Origin: an uncultured Desulfobacterales bacterium
GTDB lineage: Bacteria; Desulfobacterota; Desulfobulbia; Desulfobulbales; Desulfocapsaceae
Direction of reading: 5' to 3'
Assembly (NCBI GenBank): GCA_937915545.1
Contig: CALGIJ010000028.1
Coordinates: 1-64,000 of the forward strand
DNA length: 64,000 bases
The notes beneath the pieces are model-generated. The model made no database searches and was not told the DNA's origin. It saw only the letters and a program-made list of their open reading frames with translations. This document shows positions 35,740 through 43,594 of this stretch, piece by piece. A program made the translations under genes and the position numbers. Numbering within the stretch: position 1 is the first letter of the stretch; the number at the start of each line of letters is the position of its first letter.

Positions 35740-36242
35740 CGCCTGCCCTCCCTGTCGATCCTGCCCAGCGCCAGCACGGCCGCTTCGACGAAACGCACCC
35801 CCATGAGGAGGATTCCCACCGGCACGGCGGCATAGGCCCAGTACATGGGGATCTCCATCGCCGGGGAGACCTGCCCGCTCGTAAAGATGTTGATGACCAC
35901 CTTCGCCGACAGCGCAAAGACCACGCCGCAGAACAATACCGAGAAGGCCGCCGAGACAATGACCAGAGGCTTTTTCCACCCCTCCGGCAAGACCTTGACA
36001 AAGGCTTCGACGCCGATATGGGCGCCGCTCTTCGCCCCCATGCTGGCGCCGATGAACACCGCCCAGACCATGACGTAGCGGGCAAGTTCCTCCGACCATG
36101 GCAGGGAGCCCTTGATGACAAAGCGAAAGATCACCTGCAGAAAGACGACGGCGATCATGGTGCCGAGCAGGGCGGTCACAGCGGTTTTTTCAAACCAATC
36201 CAGCCACGCCAGTTTGTACTGACGATTCGTGTTCATGTGCAT
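35736..36242 (-). CDS. dctQ: TRAP transporter small permease DctQ
   Basis: Four-helix partner of DctM (168 aa), with the family signature LPWSEELARYVMVWAVFIGASMG and FVKVLP. Two in-frame ATGs exist: 36242 and 36236; the latter has the better spacing from AAGGAG. Separated from dctP by about 110 bp containing a strong hairpin, so its level is probably below that of the binding protein. Confidence 0.93.
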   Translation of the reverse strand: MHMNTNRQYKLAWLDWFEKTAVTALLGTMIAVVFLQVIFRFVIKGSLPWSEELARYVMVWAVFIGASMGAKSGAHIGVEAFVKVLPEGWKKPLVIVSAAFSVLFCGVVFALSAKVVINIFTSGQVSPAMEIPMYWAYAAVPVGILLMGVRFVEAAVLALGRIDREGRR

Positions 36243-36307
36243 TTCTCCTTGGCGAGAGAAGAGCCGCCAGGGACGCGGCTCCCAGGGATAGGGTCACTGA
36301 AAGCGAA

Positions 36308-36341
36308 AAAGGCGGAGACACATTCCCGTGTTTCCGCCTTT
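36308..36341 (-). terminator. Attenuator-like hairpin between dctP and dctQ
   Basis: Arms 36308-36321 and 36328-36341 form a 14-bp stem with one mismatch and a six-base loop. In the minus-strand transcript it begins 12 bases after the dctP stop and is followed by TTTTT. It has the form of an intrinsic terminator inside an operon, a common way to make more binding protein than permease. Confidence 0.7.
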
Positions 36342-36352
36342 GGCCTTTTCGT

Positions 36353-37336
36353 CTATTTTTCCCGGACCTTTTCGATAACGTCCTTGCCGATGGTTTTTTC
36401 ATACTCGGCATAGACTGGCGCCATGGCCTGGGCCCAGAGGTTCTTGTCGACCTCGCTGACGGTGACGCCCTTGGCCTTCAGCTCCTGCACCAGGTCGTTA
36501 TCCATCTTTTCGATCAGGCCGCGCTCAAAGTCCCTGGCTTCCATGGCCGCCTGGCGAATGGCGTCCTGGTATTTGGGGGGGATGCCTTGCCACACCGCTT
36601 TGGAAACGAGGAAGGGGGAGGCGGCATAGAAGTGGCCGGAAAGGGAGATGTGCTTTTGCACCTCGAAAAAGTTCGAGGTAAAGAATACCGGCAGGGGGTT
36701 CTCCTGGGCATCGACCACCTTCTGCTGCAAGGCGGTGAACAATTCGCCGAACGCCATGGGGGTGGGATCTGCCTGGAGCACTTTGAATGACGCCATGTGG
36801 ATCTTGTTTTCCATGGTGCGAATCTTCATCCCCTTCATTTCCGCGGGATTGAGCAAAGCCTGCTTGGAGTTGGAGACATGGCGGAAGCCGTTTTCCCAAT
36901 AGGCCAGACCAATGATTCCCTTTGCTTCGAGGGTATCGAGAATCTCTTTGCCCACCGGGCCATCGACGGTGGCATGGGCGCCCTTGCGCGTCTTGAAGAT
37001 GTAGGGGAGGTCAAAGACCAGGAACTTGCTGGAAAAGCCAGAGAGCGGTGCGGTGGAGACGAGCGTCATGTCGAGGGTGCCGAGTTGCAGTCCTTCAATC
37101 ATCTCCCGCTCGTTGCCGAGCTGCGAGCTATGGAAGGCCTGAACCTTCACCGCACCGGCGGTCTTTTCATCGACCAGCTTGCAGAACTTCTCCAGGCCGA
37201 GCTGATAGGGATGGGTGGGGGCAAGGACATGACCGACCTTGAGGTTGAACTCAGCGGCCTGCGTCGATACGGACAGAGACAGGACAACACTACCGAGTAG
37301 TGCAGCAAGGGATTTCTTCGACGGTAAACCAAACAT
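36353..37336 (-). CDS. dctP: TRAP transporter solute-binding protein DctP
   Basis: Periplasmic binding protein (327 aa) of the DctP family. Signal peptide MFGLPSKKSLAALLGSVV ... STQA, then FNLKVGHVLAPTHPYQLGLEKF. The ligand-binding region contains MKGMKIRTMENKIHMASF, with the conserved carboxylate-binding Arg, and PMAFGELFTALQQKVVDAQENP. TRAP binding proteins of this type mostly bind carboxylic acids, in keeping with a hydroxy-acid oxidase operon. AAGGAGGAG precedes the ATG. A 142-bp gap, without a clear terminator, separates it from panB. Confidence 0.94.
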   Translation of the reverse strand: MFGLPSKKSLAALLGSVVLSLSVSTQAAEFNLKVGHVLAPTHPYQLGLEKFCKLVDEKTAGAVKVQAFHSSQLGNEREMIEGLQLGTLDMTLVSTAPLSGFSSKFLVFDLPYIFKTRKGAHATVDGPVGKEILDTLEAKGIIGLAYWENGFRHVSNSKQALLNPAEMKGMKIRTMENKIHMASFKVLQADPTPMAFGELFTALQQKVVDAQENPLPVFFTSNFFEVQKHISLSGHFYAASPFLVSKAVWQGIPPKYQDAIRQAAMEARDFERGLIEKMDNDLVQELKAKGVTVSEVDKNLWAQAMAPVYAEYEKTIGKDVIEKVREK

Positions 37337-37478
37337 AGACGCTCCTCCTTGTGGTGATGACGCTTCGTTTTGTTACGGAAATACTCTCCATTTCGATGCT
37401 CATGCAGGCCGTGGGCAGGCCGGTTTCGTTGTGGGCAGCTCCTTATCAAAAGATTCGTTGAATACAGCCGTTTCCTTA

Positions 37479-38333
37479 TCAGACTGCGGCCTGATAGCGT
37501 TCCTTGAACTGGGCCAGCGCCTCCGCCTCCATCTTGTAGTTGTGTTCAGGCTGGGGGAAGGCGCCGGACTCGATATCCTGGATGTAGGCAGCCAGGGCAT
37601 CGGTAATGGTGGCGTTGAGATTGGCGTACTTCTTGACGAACTTAGGCGTGAAGGCGTCGAAGAAGCCCAGCATGTCATGAACGATGAGTAGCTGGCCGTG
37701 GACGAAGGGCCCGGCGCCTATGCCGATGATGGGAATGGTGGCCCGCTCGCTGATCAACTGCGCCAGTTCCGGCGGAACCGCCTCGAGGAGAATCATCACC
37801 GCCCCGGCTTCTTCCAGGGCTCTGGCGTCTTCGATGAGGGCTTCGGCAGCGGCCAGGCTGCGGCCCTGGGCCTTGAACCCGCCGAGCATGGCGATGGACT
37901 GCGGGGTCAAACCGAGATGGCCCATGACCGGGATGGTCGCCTTGGTCAGCGCGGCGACGATGTCTTGTACATTGCGACCGCCCTCGAGCTTCACCGCATC
38001 GGTGCCGGCCTCCTTCATAAAGCGTCCGGCGTTGACGACGGCATCGCGGGGCCCGGTCTGATAGCTCATGAAGGGCATATCTCCAACAAGAAAGGCCCCA
38101 GGCGCGCCACGCCGCACCGCCTGGCAATGCTCGATCATGATATCCATGCCCACCGGCAGGGTGGAATCATAGCCGAGCACCGTCATCCCCAGCGAGTCGC
38201 CGACGAGAATGATATCAATCCCCGCGCGTTCCTCGAGCTGCGCCAGGGGAAAGTCATAGCCGGTGATCATGGAGATACGGGCCTTGGCCGCCATCTTGTC
38301 TCTAAGTGTCTGAATAGTAACTTTTTTTCTCAT
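37479..38333 (-). CDS. panB: 3-methyl-2-oxobutanoate hydroxymethyltransferase
   Basis: A 284-aa PanB with the complete active site. Aligned to E. coli PanB, the metal ligands are Asp46 (VGDSLG) and Asp85 (GDMPF), then Lys115 and Glu117 (KLEGG), His139 (GHLGLTPQ) and catalytic Glu184 (LEAVP). The enzyme interconverts 2-oxoisovalerate plus methylene-THF and ketopantoate. AGAGG lies eight bases before ATG 38333; the upstream ATG at 38384 lacks this. Biosynthetic panB normally sits with panC or panD. Here it is the first gene of a TRAP-oxidase-racemase cluster behind a divergent GntR regulator, which argues for a catabolic or specialised role. Confidence 0.93.
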   Translation of the reverse strand: MRKKVTIQTLRDKMAAKARISMITGYDFPLAQLEERAGIDIILVGDSLGMTVLGYDSTLPVGMDIMIEHCQAVRRGAPGAFLVGDMPFMSYQTGPRDAVVNAGRFMKEAGTDAVKLEGGRNVQDIVAALTKATIPVMGHLGLTPQSIAMLGGFKAQGRSLAAAEALIEDARALEEAGAVMILLEAVPPELAQLISERATIPIIGIGAGPFVHGQLLIVHDMLGFFDAFTPKFVKKYANLNATITDALAAYIQDIESGAFPQPEHNYKMEAEALAQFKERYQAAV

Positions 38334-38712
38334 CGAGATGCCTCTTTTCAGTAGATTGACTCCATTCAGCCCCGCCTTCCGCACCTGGAAATACCCGCAT
38401 TGCTGTGGTACGGCCTTGGTATTTAGTGTGTAGCATACTACATGCTAAATTACGTCTCAACTGTTTTTCGATGGCGCTGGCCGACATTTTCGCTATTTTA
38501 TTGAAATGGCTCTCGCAACTTGAACAAGCTGCGTCGTGCCGGGAAGTGTGCTTCGAGGCTGCCGAACGAGAGGCCCCTGCCAGCGCAGAGGCTGACCGCG
38601 GCAGTCCCGGCAAGACATCGACACGCAGCTTGACATTATCGTGCCTGGCGGAGCGGCTCGAGTAACAGGAACTCAGCTGGCAGGGCACTCATCGGACGGC
38701 AGGATTCCCACC
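38334..38712. other. Divergent promoter region between panB and the GntR regulator
   Basis: 379 bp without a gene. The part around 38400-38470 is AT-rich and holds the 30-bp palindrome listed next. On the minus strand a TTGAGA, then 17 bp, then TATGCT arrangement overlaps the palindrome, so a bound regulator would cover the presumed panB promoter. The stretch 38480-38700 has a weak open frame but nothing recognisable. Confidence 0.5.
38421..38450. promoter_or_regulatory. 30-bp near-palindrome, probable GntR operator
   Basis: ATTTAG-NN-TGTAG-N-AT-N-CTACA-NN-CTAAAT: 24 of 30 positions are symmetric. It lies about 90 bp before panB and about 260 bp before the divergent FadR-type regulator gene, overlapping a candidate panB promoter. 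Operator assignment is inferred from symmetry and position. Confidence 0.65.
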
Positions 38713-39411
38713 ATGACGGTAAAAATCACCAAAGGCCCTTCTCTCAAGGAGCAGGTCTACAATCACCTGAAAAAGGCAATAATCAGCGGTGACATCGAAG
38801 AGAACAAGGTCTACTCGGAACAGTGGGCGGCGGACCTCCTCGGCGTCTCCAGGACGCCGGTCCGCGAGGCGGTGTTGCAGCTCAAGCAGGAGTTCTTCGT
38901 CGATATCCTCCCCTACAAGGGCTTCCAGGTCAGGTCCCTGACCGCTGAAGATATCAAGGAAACCTTCCAGATCCGCCTCGCGCTGGAGGGCTTCTGCATC
39001 ATCCTCATCGCCCAGAACAGCCAGGCTCTCGAGGTTCGGCGGTTGCTTGACGGTCTGCAAGGCTTTTTACAGGAACAGGGCAGGCTGGCGGCAGAAGGCA
39101 AGGCCTATGAGTTTATGGAGCGCGACGAGATGTATCACCGCAGCATCATCAACTACACCGGGAACGAGCGCCTCATCTCGACCTACAACGACATCCGCAG
39201 TCGCTTCGAGCTCATTACCGTCAAGGTGCTCAACGACCCGGGGCGCATGGAGGCGACGGTGGATGAGCACCTCGCCATTCTCGACAAGATGCGGGCAGGT
39301 CTCCCCTGGGAGGCCTACCAGGCTATCCAGATCCACCTCGACGCCACCCAGAAGGTCCTCAAACGGCAAACGGGAACCGACCTGCTCTCCTCGCTCGAAC
39401 TCTCCGCTTGA
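38713..39411 (+). CDS. GntR-family regulator, FadR/FCD subfamily
   Basis: Local regulator of 232 aa. The N-terminal winged HTH (about 8-75: SLKEQVYNHLKKAIISGDI, EQWAADLLGVSRTPVREAVLQL) is followed by an all-helical FCD ligand domain (about 85-220) with FMERDEMYHRSII and a DEHLAIL motif, supplying the acidic and His residues that bind metal and carboxylate ligands in this subfamily. FCD regulators typically sense the organic acid whose pathway they control. ATG 38713 starts at the family position. It is divergent from panB and likely represses the cluster in the absence of the substrate. Confidence 0.9.
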   Translation: MTVKITKGPSLKEQVYNHLKKAIISGDIEENKVYSEQWAADLLGVSRTPVREAVLQLKQEFFVDILPYKGFQVRSLTAEDIKETFQIRLALEGFCIILIAQNSQALEVRRLLDGLQGFLQEQGRLAAEGKAYEFMERDEMYHRSIINYTGNERLISTYNDIRSRFELITVKVLNDPGRMEATVDEHLAILDKMRAGLPWEAYQAIQIHLDATQKVLKRQTGTDLLSSLELSA

Positions 39412-39480
39412 GCGTCGCCACGTCGCCGGGACTGCTCAGCGCCGTCCCAGCTGTAGAGACCCCTCTCTCTCCTTCTTGTT

Positions 39481-40635
39481 CTACGCAAGCAACCTCTTGA
39501 CCGTCTCCAGCAGCCGCGCGCTGTCCCGCGCGGTGATATGGAGATGGGGGGCGAAGCGCAGCGAGCTGCCGCGCTGGCTGATATGGATGCCCTGCGCCGC
39601 CAGGGAGGCCACCAGGTTGCCGCCGCGGCCCTGCGGCAGCTGCGCCCCGAACATGTGCGGGCTGCGCCGGGTCGCCGGCGGTAGCCGGCAGCCCAGCTCC
39701 AGCAGCCTCTCGGCGATCTCGCCGTTGATGGCGGCCAGCGTCCTGGCGATGGCCGGTACGGTCCAGGCGGTCAGCTGCTGCAGGGCGGCGATGGCCCCCG
39801 GCAGGAGCGTCGGCACGCAGGTCTCGCCGACGTCGAAGCGGCGCGCTCCGGGGAGATAGCCTTCGCTGTAGCGCACCAGCCCGGCGAAGTCGCGGGCATT
39901 GTCGCGGGCCAGCCAGCTCTCTTCGAGGGGGCGGGCGCCACGCCAGGCCTCGCCGACATAGAGGATGCCGAGGCCGTAGGGGAAGAGCAGCCATTTATAA
40001 CCGGCGGCAATCAGGAAGTCGGGCCGCACCTTGTCCACCGCCAGGGGCATCGCGCCGAGGCTCTGGGTGGCGTCGACGACCAGCGTCGCCCCGGCCTCGC
40101 GGCAGGCCCGCCCCACCGCCTCCAGGTCGACGGCGGCGCCGTCGGTCCAGTGACAGGTGGAGACGGCCACCACCCTGGTGGCCGGGCTCAACCTGGCAAG
40201 GATCGCCTCGGTCCAGTCCTCCTCGCCGCCCTCCGGCGCGGACACGGTGACCAGCCGCGCCCCCCGCTCCCCCGCCACCCGCCGCCAGGGCAGGACATTG
40301 CTGGGGAACTCCTCCGCCATGAGGACGATCTCGTCGCCCCGGTGCAGCTGTGGCTCGATGGCCCGGGCGGCGGTCGACAGGCCATAGCTTGCCGCCGGCA
40401 TGATGGCGTAGCCGTCGGCATCGCCGCCAAAGAGCTCTGCTGCGAGCTGGCGCAGCTGGTCGGCGTCGGCAAAGAAGTCGTCGACGCGGCGCTGCCAGGG
40501 GTGGCTCTTGGCGACGACCCCGGCGAGGAGGCGATCGCGGCTGGCGTTGAGCTGCGGCGAGTTGTAAGCGCAGTTGAACCAGGCGACGTCCTCGGGGATA
40601 TCGAAGAGATGGCGCTGGCTGGGCAGGCGGGTCAT
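39481..40635 (-). CDS. Class V aminotransferase / cysteine-desulfurase-like PLP enzyme
   Basis: Fold-type I PLP enzyme, 384 aa. The N-terminus (DVAWFNCAYNSPQL) and central ATRVVAVSTCHWTDGAAVDLEAVG, VDATQSLGAMPLAV and AAGYKWLLFPYGLGILYVG (Lys in GYKW binds PLP) place it in the class V family, near isopenicillin-epimerase-like members. No desulfurase Cys loop is evident. Its start overlaps the EamA stop (ATGA). With the upstream transporter and MocR regulator it forms a small unit acting on an amine or amino acid that cannot be identified here. Confidence 0.82.
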   Translation of the reverse strand: MTRLPSQRHLFDIPEDVAWFNCAYNSPQLNASRDRLLAGVVAKSHPWQRRVDDFFADADQLRQLAAELFGGDADGYAIMPAASYGLSTAARAIEPQLHRGDEIVLMAEEFPSNVLPWRRVAGERGARLVTVSAPEGGEEDWTEAILARLSPATRVVAVSTCHWTDGAAVDLEAVGRACREAGATLVVDATQSLGAMPLAVDKVRPDFLIAAGYKWLLFPYGLGILYVGEAWRGARPLEESWLARDNARDFAGLVRYSEGYLPGARRFDVGETCVPTLLPGAIAALQQLTAWTVPAIARTLAAINGEIAERLLELGCRLPPATRRSPHMFGAQLPQGRGGNLVASLAAQGIHISQRGSSLRFAPHLHITARDSARLLETVKRLLA

Positions 40636-41567
40636 CGCGCCACCTCCCCGCCGCCCCTGACGGCGACCATCTGGTGGCCCCTGCCGAGCGGGACCGAGCG
40701 CCTCCGCGCAAGAATGAAGAAGTTGCCACAGAGGATGAGGGCCACCCCGGCCAGGGAGGCCGGCGTCCACTGGTAGCCCTCGAAGACGGTGGAGATGCCC
40801 AGGGCCACCAGGGGGAAGAGCAGGGTGCAGTAGGCGGCGCGGTCGGCACCGATCGCGCCGATGAGATAGAGATAGCAGCCGAAGGCGACGATGGAGCCGA
40901 ACACCGCCAGATAGGCCAGCGAGCCGAGGTAGGCCGCCGAGAGGTCGACGGTGAAGGGGCGACCGCTGAGCAGGGCCACCACCGCCATGGCCAGGGCACC
41001 GTAGCCCATGCCATAGGCGTTGCTCTGCAGGATGGGCAGCCGCCGCTTCTGGTTGCGGGCCGAGGTAATGTTGCCCAGCGAGGCGAAGAGGGTGGCGACG
41101 AAGCACAGGGCGACACCGCGCACCCCATGGTTGTCGAGGGAAAAGGAGGAGATCTCCGGCAAAAAGACGAGGACGATGCCGCCCAGGCCCAGCGCCCCGC
41201 CGAAGACGACGCGGCCATCCACCGGCGAGCCGAGAAAGATGGCGCCGTTGACGATGTTCATGACCAGCACCGAGGAGAAGATGACCGCCGCCAGGCCGGA
41301 GGTGACGTAGAGCTCGGCCTGGTAGAAGCAGAGGTAGTTGATGCCGAAGAGCATCACCCCCTGGAGGAGCATGGCGAGATGTTCCCTGGCGGAAAAACGC
41401 ATCGGCAGGCGGGCGACCAGGCACCAGGCGAGCAGCAGGGCCGAGGCCAGGGCGAAACGGTAGGCCACCGAGACCACCGGATCGACCACCCCGAGCTGCA
41501 TTTTGATCCCGATCCAGGTCGAACCCCAGATCGCCACCGTGGCCACGTAACAGAGACTGTTCTTCAT
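40632..41567 (-). CDS. EamA/DMT-family transporter
   Basis: Ten-helix drug/metabolite transporter (311 aa) with two EamA repeats: WGSTWIGIKMQLGVVDPVVSVAYRFALAS in the first (quoted in part) and GSIVAFGCYLYLIGAIGADRAAY in the second. GGAG six bases before ATG 41567 decides the start over the codon at 41600. Members often export amino acids or metabolites. It is sandwiched between the MocR gene and the aminotransferase gene, all on one strand. Confidence 0.88.
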   Translation of the reverse strand: MKNSLCYVATVAIWGSTWIGIKMQLGVVDPVVSVAYRFALASALLLAWCLVARLPMRFSAREHLAMLLQGVMLFGINYLCFYQAELYVTSGLAAVIFSSVLVMNIVNGAIFLGSPVDGRVVFGGALGLGGIVLVFLPEISSFSLDNHGVRGVALCFVATLFASLGNITSARNQKRRLPILQSNAYGMGYGALAMAVVALLSGRPFTVDLSAAYLGSLAYLAVFGSIVAFGCYLYLIGAIGADRAAYCTLLFPLVALGISTVFEGYQWTPASLAGVALILCGNFFILARRRSVPLGRGHQMVAVRGGGEVAR

Positions 41568-41615
41568 CGTTTGCTCCAGATAATACCGTGAGGTTGTCAA
41601 AAAGTCGGCCGTGGG

Positions 41616-43046
41616 TCAGTCCCGCCGCCGACAGAGCTCCCCGGCCATGCGGCCCAGGGCATGCACCGCCCAGCTGGTCTTCTCCGACCAGCAGGCCCCG
41701 TTGAGGCGCAGGCAGTTGCAATACTCACCGCGGGTCGAGAAGATCCGCCCCGGGGCAAAGGAGATTTTTTCACGCTCGGCACTGGCGTACAGATCGACGG
41801 TGTCGACCTCCGCCGGCAGCTCGAGCCACAGGGTGAAGCCGCCCGCAGGGCGGGTGACCCTGGTGCCTGCGGGGAAGGAGCGGGCGATATCCTCGGCCAT
41901 GCGCCCCAGCTTGGCGGCATAGGCGCGGCGGATGGCGCGCAGGTGGCGCGAGTAGCCGCCGTCGGCGAGGAACTCGGCCACCGCCAGCTGGCCTGGGCTG
42001 GCCGAGGCGATATTGCTCACCAGCTTGCGGTGCAGCACCTCCTCGAGATGGCGGCCGGGGGCGATCCAGCCGACGCGGTAGCCGGGGGCGAGGGTCTTGG
42101 AGAACGAGGAGCAGAGCAATACATTGCCGTCGCGGTCCCAGGCCTTGCAGACGCTCGGCCGCTCCTCGCCATGACAGAGGTCGCCGTTGATGTCGTCCTC
42201 GACCAGCGGCACCCCGGCGGCGGCGAGGAGCTCGGTCAGCTCGCGCTTGCGCTGGTCGCTGAGGCAGCTGCCGAGGGGGTTGTCGTAATTGCCGATGACC
42301 AGGCAGCAGGCGATGTCGTTTGCCGCCAGGGCACTGCGCAGGGTCGGCAGGTGCAGCCCCTCGCTGGGCGAGGTGGGGATCTCCACCACGCGCAGGTCGA
42401 GCAGCTGCAGCATCTGCACGAAATTGAAATACATCGGCGAGCCCATGGCCACCGTGTCGCCCGGCTTGGTCACCGCCTGCAGGGCGAGGAACACCGCCTC
42501 GGAGGCACCGCCGGTGATGATGATATCGTCGGCGCTGAGCGTGCAGCCGGCCTTGAGCATCCAGCGGCCGATCTGGCTGCGCAGCCGCCCGTAACCGTAG
42601 CCGGTGGCGTAGGCGGTGCTCTCGCCGGGGTGGTTGCGGCAGGCGGCGGCCATGATCCGCCCCAGCTTGCCCGCCGGCACCAGGGCCGGATCGGGGATGG
42701 CAGCGCCGAACTGCACCTTGTCGCCATCAAGGGTGGCGCGCATCAGCCGCTCGACCAGCTTGCTGGAGCTGATGCCGCGCGGGGCGATGTCGCGCCCGAC
42801 GATCTTCGGTTCACGCGGCGGCTCCATCGGCGGCGGGCAGACATAGTAGCCCGATTGCGGTCGCGCCTCGATCAGGCAGCGATCTTCGAGATGGGCATAG
42901 GCGGCCTTGACGGTGTTGATGCTCACCTGCGCCTGCCGGCTCATCTCGCGGATCGAGGGCAGGCGATCACCGACGCGGAAGGTGCCGCCGCTGACCAGGG
43001 CGGCGATACGCTCCGCCACCTGTTTATGAAGAACACCCGTTTCCAT
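41616..43046 (-). CDS. MocR-type GntR/aminotransferase fusion regulator
   Basis: A 476-aa regulator. The N-terminal GntR winged HTH (about 5-70: LHKQVAERIAALVSGG, LPSIREMSRQAQVSINTVKAAYAHLE) is fused to a fold-type I aminotransferase-like domain (about 100-470). The PLP-binding Lys is in SSFSKTLAPGYRVGW. MocR proteins use PLP and an amine ligand as effector. GAGGGAGAAG precedes ATG 43046. It heads an apparent three-gene unit with the EamA transporter and the class V enzyme, which it likely controls together with itself. Confidence 0.92.
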   Translation of the reverse strand: METGVLHKQVAERIAALVSGGTFRVGDRLPSIREMSRQAQVSINTVKAAYAHLEDRCLIEARPQSGYYVCPPPMEPPREPKIVGRDIAPRGISSSKLVERLMRATLDGDKVQFGAAIPDPALVPAGKLGRIMAAACRNHPGESTAYATGYGYGRLRSQIGRWMLKAGCTLSADDIIITGGASEAVFLALQAVTKPGDTVAMGSPMYFNFVQMLQLLDLRVVEIPTSPSEGLHLPTLRSALAANDIACCLVIGNYDNPLGSCLSDQRKRELTELLAAAGVPLVEDDINGDLCHGEERPSVCKAWDRDGNVLLCSSFSKTLAPGYRVGWIAPGRHLEEVLHRKLVSNIASASPGQLAVAEFLADGGYSRHLRAIRRAYAAKLGRMAEDIARSFPAGTRVTRPAGGFTLWLELPAEVDTVDLYASAEREKISFAPGRIFSTRGEYCNCLRLNGACWSEKTSWAVHALGRMAGELCRRRD

Positions 43047-43095
43047 CACTTCTCCCTCGCGTATGGCCCGATCTCTTTCCCTCCCCTGGCTGGCC

Positions 43096-43190
43096 ATTGT
43101 ACCCGGGACGGCAACCCTTTCCAGACACAATACCCGAGAGAATCCATGGGTACAGTATCAATTGGTGGATAATTGCATGGGCACAGTTAT
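43096..43190. promoter_or_regulatory. MocR binding-repeat cluster and promoter
   Basis: CATGGGTACAGTAT (43145-43158) and CATGGGCACAGTTAT (43176-43190) are direct repeats 31 bp apart, about three helical turns. Inverted relatives ATTGTACCC (43096-43104) and CAATACCCG (near 43128) lie downstream in the sense of the MocR gene. The first of these supplies a minus-strand -10, TACAAT (43101-43096), 50 bp before the mocR start. Direct plus inverted boxes of this kind are typical of MocR operators. Confidence 0.55.
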
Positions 43191-43229
43191 TCTCCCCCGA
43201 CAATATTCCCGACCCTGGTCGAAAATCTA

Positions 43230-43259
43230 TTGACCGACGGTCGGTCGGTGGTGTATAGA
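43230..43259 (+). promoter_or_regulatory. Promoter with TetR-type palindromic operator
   Basis: TTGACC (43230-43235), 18 bp, TATAGA (43254-43259) form a plausible promoter. The perfect palindrome GACCGAC-G-GTCGGTC (43232-43246) overlaps its -35 and spacer. It precedes the TetR gene pair, so autorepression is the simplest reading. Confidence 0.65.
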
Positions 43260-43408
43260 GACCGCCAGATCAGGCCCTCGGCTGCGCCGCAAGGGGTCGT
43301 CCCCTCGCCAGGGGGCCGACCGTCTTTCGCCCCAGCCAGGGAAAAACGCCAGCCGGCCGCTCCCTCGTCGGGCCGCGCCCCGAGCCGCCCACGCCGCGGA
43401 ACACTGCC

Positions 43409-43594
43409 ATGAACGAGCCAGACACCACCTTGAAAGAAACCATCAAGAGCAACGCGCGGCGCCTCTTCGCCAGCGAAGGTTACGACCAGACCCCGGTGGA
43501 GCGCATCCTCGACGAGCTGTCACTGCCCCGCCACCTCTTCTTCACCCTCTTCGCTTCCATGGACGAACTGCTCGAGGAACTATGGTCAGAGTAG
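43409..43594 (+). CDS. Stand-alone TetR-like HTH mini-protein
   Basis: A 61-aa frame that aligns only with the DNA-binding domain of TetR proteins: LKETIKSNARRLFASEGYDQTPVERILDEL ... FFTLFASMDELLEEL (shown in pieces). The adjacent full TetR has the same pattern (QLFLHKGYEQTT ... YHYYRSKEELLDAV). The recognition helix is abnormal (LSLPRHLFFTLF). It overlaps the TetR gene by 13 bp and would be co-translated with it. There is no good ribosome-binding site. It may be a functional small protein or the remnant of a duplicated regulator. Confidence 0.5.
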   Translation: MNEPDTTLKETIKSNARRLFASEGYDQTPVERILDELSLPRHLFFTLFASMDELLEELWSE

